DNA from: Rhizophagus prolifer
Lineage: Eukaryota; Glomeromycota; Glomeromycetes; Glomerales; Glomeraceae
Assembly: GCA_019425655.1 (NCBI GenBank)
Contig: NQWY01024837.1
Span: 1-64,000 of the forward strand
Direction of reading: 5' to 3'
DNA: 64,000 nt
The stretch's first letter is position 1. Every line of letters begins with the position of its first letter. Below the pieces are notes generated by a model. That model ran no database searches and was not told the DNA's origin. It saw only the letters and a program-made list of their open reading frames with translations. A program made the position numbers and the translations under genes. Shown here in pieces: positions 61,472 through 64,000 of this stretch.

Positions 61472-63961
61472 CTACTGAACTTCAATTTCAATAGGGATTT
61501 CAATCATATTTTTAACAGTCGTGTACAGTTCGATGTCTTGTGTAGGTGTCTCCAATGAAATAATTAACGAATAACGTGTTTTGGTTTCTACTTTTCCTAA
61601 ATGCTTTCTTTCGCGCCACCAACCAATGATAGGGTAAACAGCAATGTGATTGCAAGTTGCCAATTCGGCTGCTGTCAATTCCATATAGTCGGAATGGATA
61701 GAGCCACTGCTTCTGTTATTAGTGCCGATTACCCATCTATTGCTACCGGAGTTTCCGTTTATTTCCTCGTTTTCTTCTCTTGCTGCAATATTTACTCGTT
61801 TTCTAAAATCTTCCTCACTGTCACCTACATTGTTAACATCAAAACGTAAACCGTGTGACTGATAACGATATTTGTCTTTCCAACCAATTTCTCCTGCACC
61901 AGGCTCTATAAAATACGAAAGTGTAATTTTCATTTTTACAGGTATTTCACCCATTTCTAACAACAATTCGCTTGCCCAAGGTAAATTGAAAAAGTGGATT
62001 TCATTAGTTTCAGGAGTATTACTGTTTTCTTTGAATTTGAATGGTTGAATAATTTCCTGTGCAATGTATGTTAAAGCACTTTCCTGACTATACAGTGCCC
62101 GGTCTAGATTTGGAATACCAAATCCAAAAGTTCGCAGTAAATTTGTAATATCTCTTTTATTATTTTGTTTTTCGTGCTGATTATACATCGCTTCACTCCA
62201 ACTAGCAGAATGAATTATTAAACCTCTTATCGTTTCTGCCCAAGCGGTTGGATATTCGTAGGCAACTTTTGCAGCGAACCAAGATGCCTGTGCAGCTGCG
62301 GCACTTGTTGCCCAAATAGTATCAAAATGCCGTCTAGTTGTAAATTGTTTTGAGGTTGACAGTAATTCTAAATCTTCGTGTCCTGTAATATTATTATCAG
62401 TTGCTTTCAACAGGTTTCCGCCTTCAAAAACGACATCAGGTTTTACCGCCCATTTTCTTTCCCAAACTAAGGACGTACAGCTATAAGGAGAAATTTGTCC
62501 CTCGTTGGCAATAGGTGTATGATTTTGAAAATTTGAATCAGTGACTTGTATTTTATCAGTATAAGCTCCAGCGACCAAAGCGTTCCACGCTTGAGCGGGA
62601 TTTTGGACAGAGGATGTAAAGTTTGAATTAGGATAATTTTGCCACGATTCATCATCATTTACATTTCCTGCGGAAATAATTATTAATCGCTGATTTTCAC
62701 CTTCGCCATAAGCCAAATTATCCACTGCTCCGGACCACGAAGAAGGTCTTCCTCTATAGGTATCTTCTGATGATGTAACCGCCATACAATAAACCAAAAC
62801 CATATTCGGATTTTGGATTTCTGCTCTTGCGATTCCTTGTGCTGTTACATCACCCCATAATTCTCGTGGATTTTCGCCCTGATTGGGTAAAATCTTCACA
62901 GAGCATAATTTATGTGTTAACGAAACTTCATTTTGGGAAATAAGTAATTGCTCCATTTGTCCGTAACCAGCAAGCCCAGCCATTAGTGTTCCGTGTCCTG
63001 ACCCGTTTGCGTGGTCGTTTGTTCCCCAAGTACTATCGACTGTCAAAGTATTGGTATCATCAATAAGTGGCTGCAATAGTTGATGCCCATTATTTACACC
63101 TGTATCTAAAATACATACTTTAACATTGCTTTCTATAATGTGAGTTCTACGTAGTAAATCATCGATCCAAGCCTGTTGTTCAATACGACTTTCCCTTACC
63201 CAAAATCCTGCTGGTTCCTGTCCTATACGAAACTCTGCTAATACATCACTTTGTAACATTAACTCAATCAACTGTTGTCGATTGGCGTTTATCAGCAAAA
63301 CTGCTCTTTCAGGAAAAATAATGCTATTATGCTTTACTTCAATTCCAATATTTTGAAGTGTTGTAAGAAATTCTGCAATTTGCCTCTGCTCTTGGTTTTC
63401 TTTGGTGTCTACATTCAGCCACGCTTCACACCACTTTGCTGTATCCGCCGGAATTAGTTGTGGATTATCTGTCCATAAACCTTCTAATAGTGCTATACTT
63501 ACATCTTCAATACTATTTACCAGTGGCGCATTTTTAGGCTGTCCCTTTTCAGTTTCCTCCTGTTGGTATTTTTGAATCTTAGTAATAAAATGTCCTTCCT
63601 TGCCATTTGGAACGTACACTGTTGCTCTTACTTGTATTTCTTCGCCAACGGAAATTTCTTTGACATTCAATAACCGAATACCTTTTCTTAGGTCTTCTAA
63701 GCTTTTGGTAATCAAATCGTGGTCTGTAGCACTGGTAAACTGAATATACGTTCCTTCTCTTGTGGCGATATGCTGAGCACTTCTCTGTTCTTGTATTTGT
63801 TCCTTTTGTCGCCAAATTTGCTCAAATTCTTGTAACAATTTTTGACTGTGTGATGCTCTATCACGAACAGGAAATGGCTTAGGTGCAATTGGAACACCTC
63901 GGGTTTTATATTTTTCGCTACTTACATTTCCTGATATGAAGATGTGTTTGTATGATGCCAT
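61472..63961 (-). CDS. S8 family subtilisin-like peptidase, IetS-type anti-phage component
   Basis: 829 residues from the ATG at 63961 (MASYKHIFISGNVSSEKYKT). No signal peptide, so it is cytosolic, which fits IetS rather than a secreted subtilase. Catalytic triad: Asp in VKVCILDTGVN (about 285), His in GSGHGTLMAGLAG (about 323), and Ser in IWATSAAAAQASW (about 551), with the oxyanion Asn in IISAGNVN. There is an N-terminal region of about 270 residues and a C-terminal beta domain of about 200. The ietAS defence pair consists of an AAA+ ATPase (IetA) and this protease. The end of an upstream gene is visible 8 bp before its ATG, as expected for ietA. Confidence 0.87.
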   Translation of the reverse strand: MASYKHIFISGNVSSEKYKTRGVPIAPKPFPVRDRASHSQKLLQEFEQIWRQKEQIQEQRSAQHIATREGTYIQFTSATDHDLITKSLEDLRKGIRLLNVKEISVGEEIQVRATVYVPNGKEGHFITKIQKYQQEETEKGQPKNAPLVNSIEDVSIALLEGLWTDNPQLIPADTAKWCEAWLNVDTKENQEQRQIAEFLTTLQNIGIEVKHNSIIFPERAVLLINANRQQLIELMLQSDVLAEFRIGQEPAGFWVRESRIEQQAWIDDLLRRTHIIESNVKVCILDTGVNNGHQLLQPLIDDTNTLTVDSTWGTNDHANGSGHGTLMAGLAGYGQMEQLLISQNEVSLTHKLCSVKILPNQGENPRELWGDVTAQGIARAEIQNPNMVLVYCMAVTSSEDTYRGRPSSWSGAVDNLAYGEGENQRLIIISAGNVNDDESWQNYPNSNFTSSVQNPAQAWNALVAGAYTDKIQVTDSNFQNHTPIANEGQISPYSCTSLVWERKWAVKPDVVFEGGNLLKATDNNITGHEDLELLSTSKQFTTRRHFDTIWATSAAAAQASWFAAKVAYEYPTAWAETIRGLIIHSASWSEAMYNQHEKQNNKRDITNLLRTFGFGIPNLDRALYSQESALTYIAQEIIQPFKFKENSNTPETNEIHFFNLPWASELLLEMGEIPVKMKITLSYFIEPGAGEIGWKDKYRYQSHGLRFDVNNVGDSEEDFRKRVNIAAREENEEINGNSGSNRWVIGTNNRSSGSIHSDYMELTAAELATCNHIAVYPIIGWWRERKHLGKVETKTRYSLIISLETPTQDIELYTTVKNMIEIPIEIEVQ

Positions 63962-63969
63962 TCCCAAAA

Positions 63970-64000
63970 TTATTTATGATAGGCTGCATTACGGTCTTTA
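63970..64000 (-). CDS. 3' end of the gene upstream of the IetS-type peptidase, probably ietA (partial)
   Basis: An open frame enters from the right edge and ends KDRNAAYHK-stop, 8 bp before the peptidase ATG. Only nine codons are visible. The identity as the AAA+ ATPase IetA is inferred from the known gene order of the pair, not from this sequence. Confidence 0.45.
   Translation of the reverse strand, partial: KDRNAAYHK

Larger units (their letters stand above)
39212..64000. mobile_element. Mobilizable genomic island inserted at a tRNA (right end outside the window)
   Basis: The content changes at the tRNA: replication-type genes (DUF5906 helicase-primase, toprim), a relaxase, repeat arrays, then lanthipeptide, toxin-immunity and anti-phage cargo, much of it more AT-rich than the core (lanB especially). 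The left edge is set at the tRNA 3' end because tRNA 3' ends are common att sites. I see no integrase and no repeat of the tRNA 3' end inside the window, so the right edge is unknown and more than one element may be present. Confidence 0.65.

Noticed and set aside
61472-63961. Secreted subtilase of the T9SS type
   Set aside because: There is no signal peptide and no C-terminal sorting domain, and the gene is coupled to an upstream gene; this fits a cytosolic IetS-type protease.
39212-64000. Prophage
   Set aside because: No capsid, terminase, portal or tail genes are seen; the helicase, toprim and relaxase set points to a mobilizable element.

Overview
The window looks like a low-GC Flavobacteriia chromosome, most likely Chryseobacterium or a close Weeksellaceae relative. 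Support: secreted proteins with type IX secretion (T9SS) C-terminal sorting domains, Bacteroidota-type promoters (TTG, about 19 bp, TAnnTTTG), few Shine-Dalgarno sequences, and family choices typical of the group (BT_3928-type DoxX protein, DUF1599, large single-chain PurL, rpsF-rpsR-rplI). The genus is inferred, not proven. || Positions 1 to about 39,200 are core chromosome. It holds an aminotransferase; a TPR-LuxR regulator next to a very large T9SS adhesin-like protein; rsmG; an AddB-like nuclease; cell-wall genes (amidase, DUF1287); an acyl-CoA dehydrogenase; an AsmA-like protein; purL followed by a barstar-like gene; a solitary REP-associated transposase amid short palindromes; purB; apaG; a three-gene unit (acyltransferase, glycosyltransferase, exonuclease); the ribosomal rpsF-rpsR-rplI operon; a second T9SS protein; a ClC channel with folP; and DUF1599, DoxX, TerB-like, tpiA and mce. 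Three core genes look damaged: purL (one frame change), the DUF1599 gene (a 7-bp tandem duplication) and a leucine-rich-repeat T9SS protein that has lost its signal peptide. Several dispersed palindromic repeats sit between core genes. || At a tRNA with a CAT anticodon (39,138-39,211) the content changes to an AT-rich accessory island that runs off the right edge. Its left part is a replication and mobilization module: an HTH protein, a DUF5906-type primase-helicase, an array of TTTGTTGA motifs, a toprim primase-like protein, a possible oriT inverted repeat, repeats on an exact 32-bp pitch, and a frame-disrupted relaxase. No integrase is visible. || The cargo follows. First is a class I lanthipeptide cluster (precursor, LanC and two CarboxypepD_reg-type secreted proteins on the minus strand; full-length LanB and a C39-peptidase ABC exporter on the plus strand). 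Next come a fossil HNH-type toxin end with its intact immunity gene, an XRE regulator, and an operon of four unrecognised proteins, two of them overlapping tandem paralogues. The right end is anti-phage in character: a DUF4297/Cap4-like nuclease fused to a STAND NTPase and TPR repeats (Avs-like), convergent with a subtilase of the IetS type whose ATPase partner would begin at the window edge. The best candidates for something undescribed are the unknown operon at 54,543-57,895, the lanthipeptide with its two accessory proteins, and the paired repeat arrays of the mobilization module.
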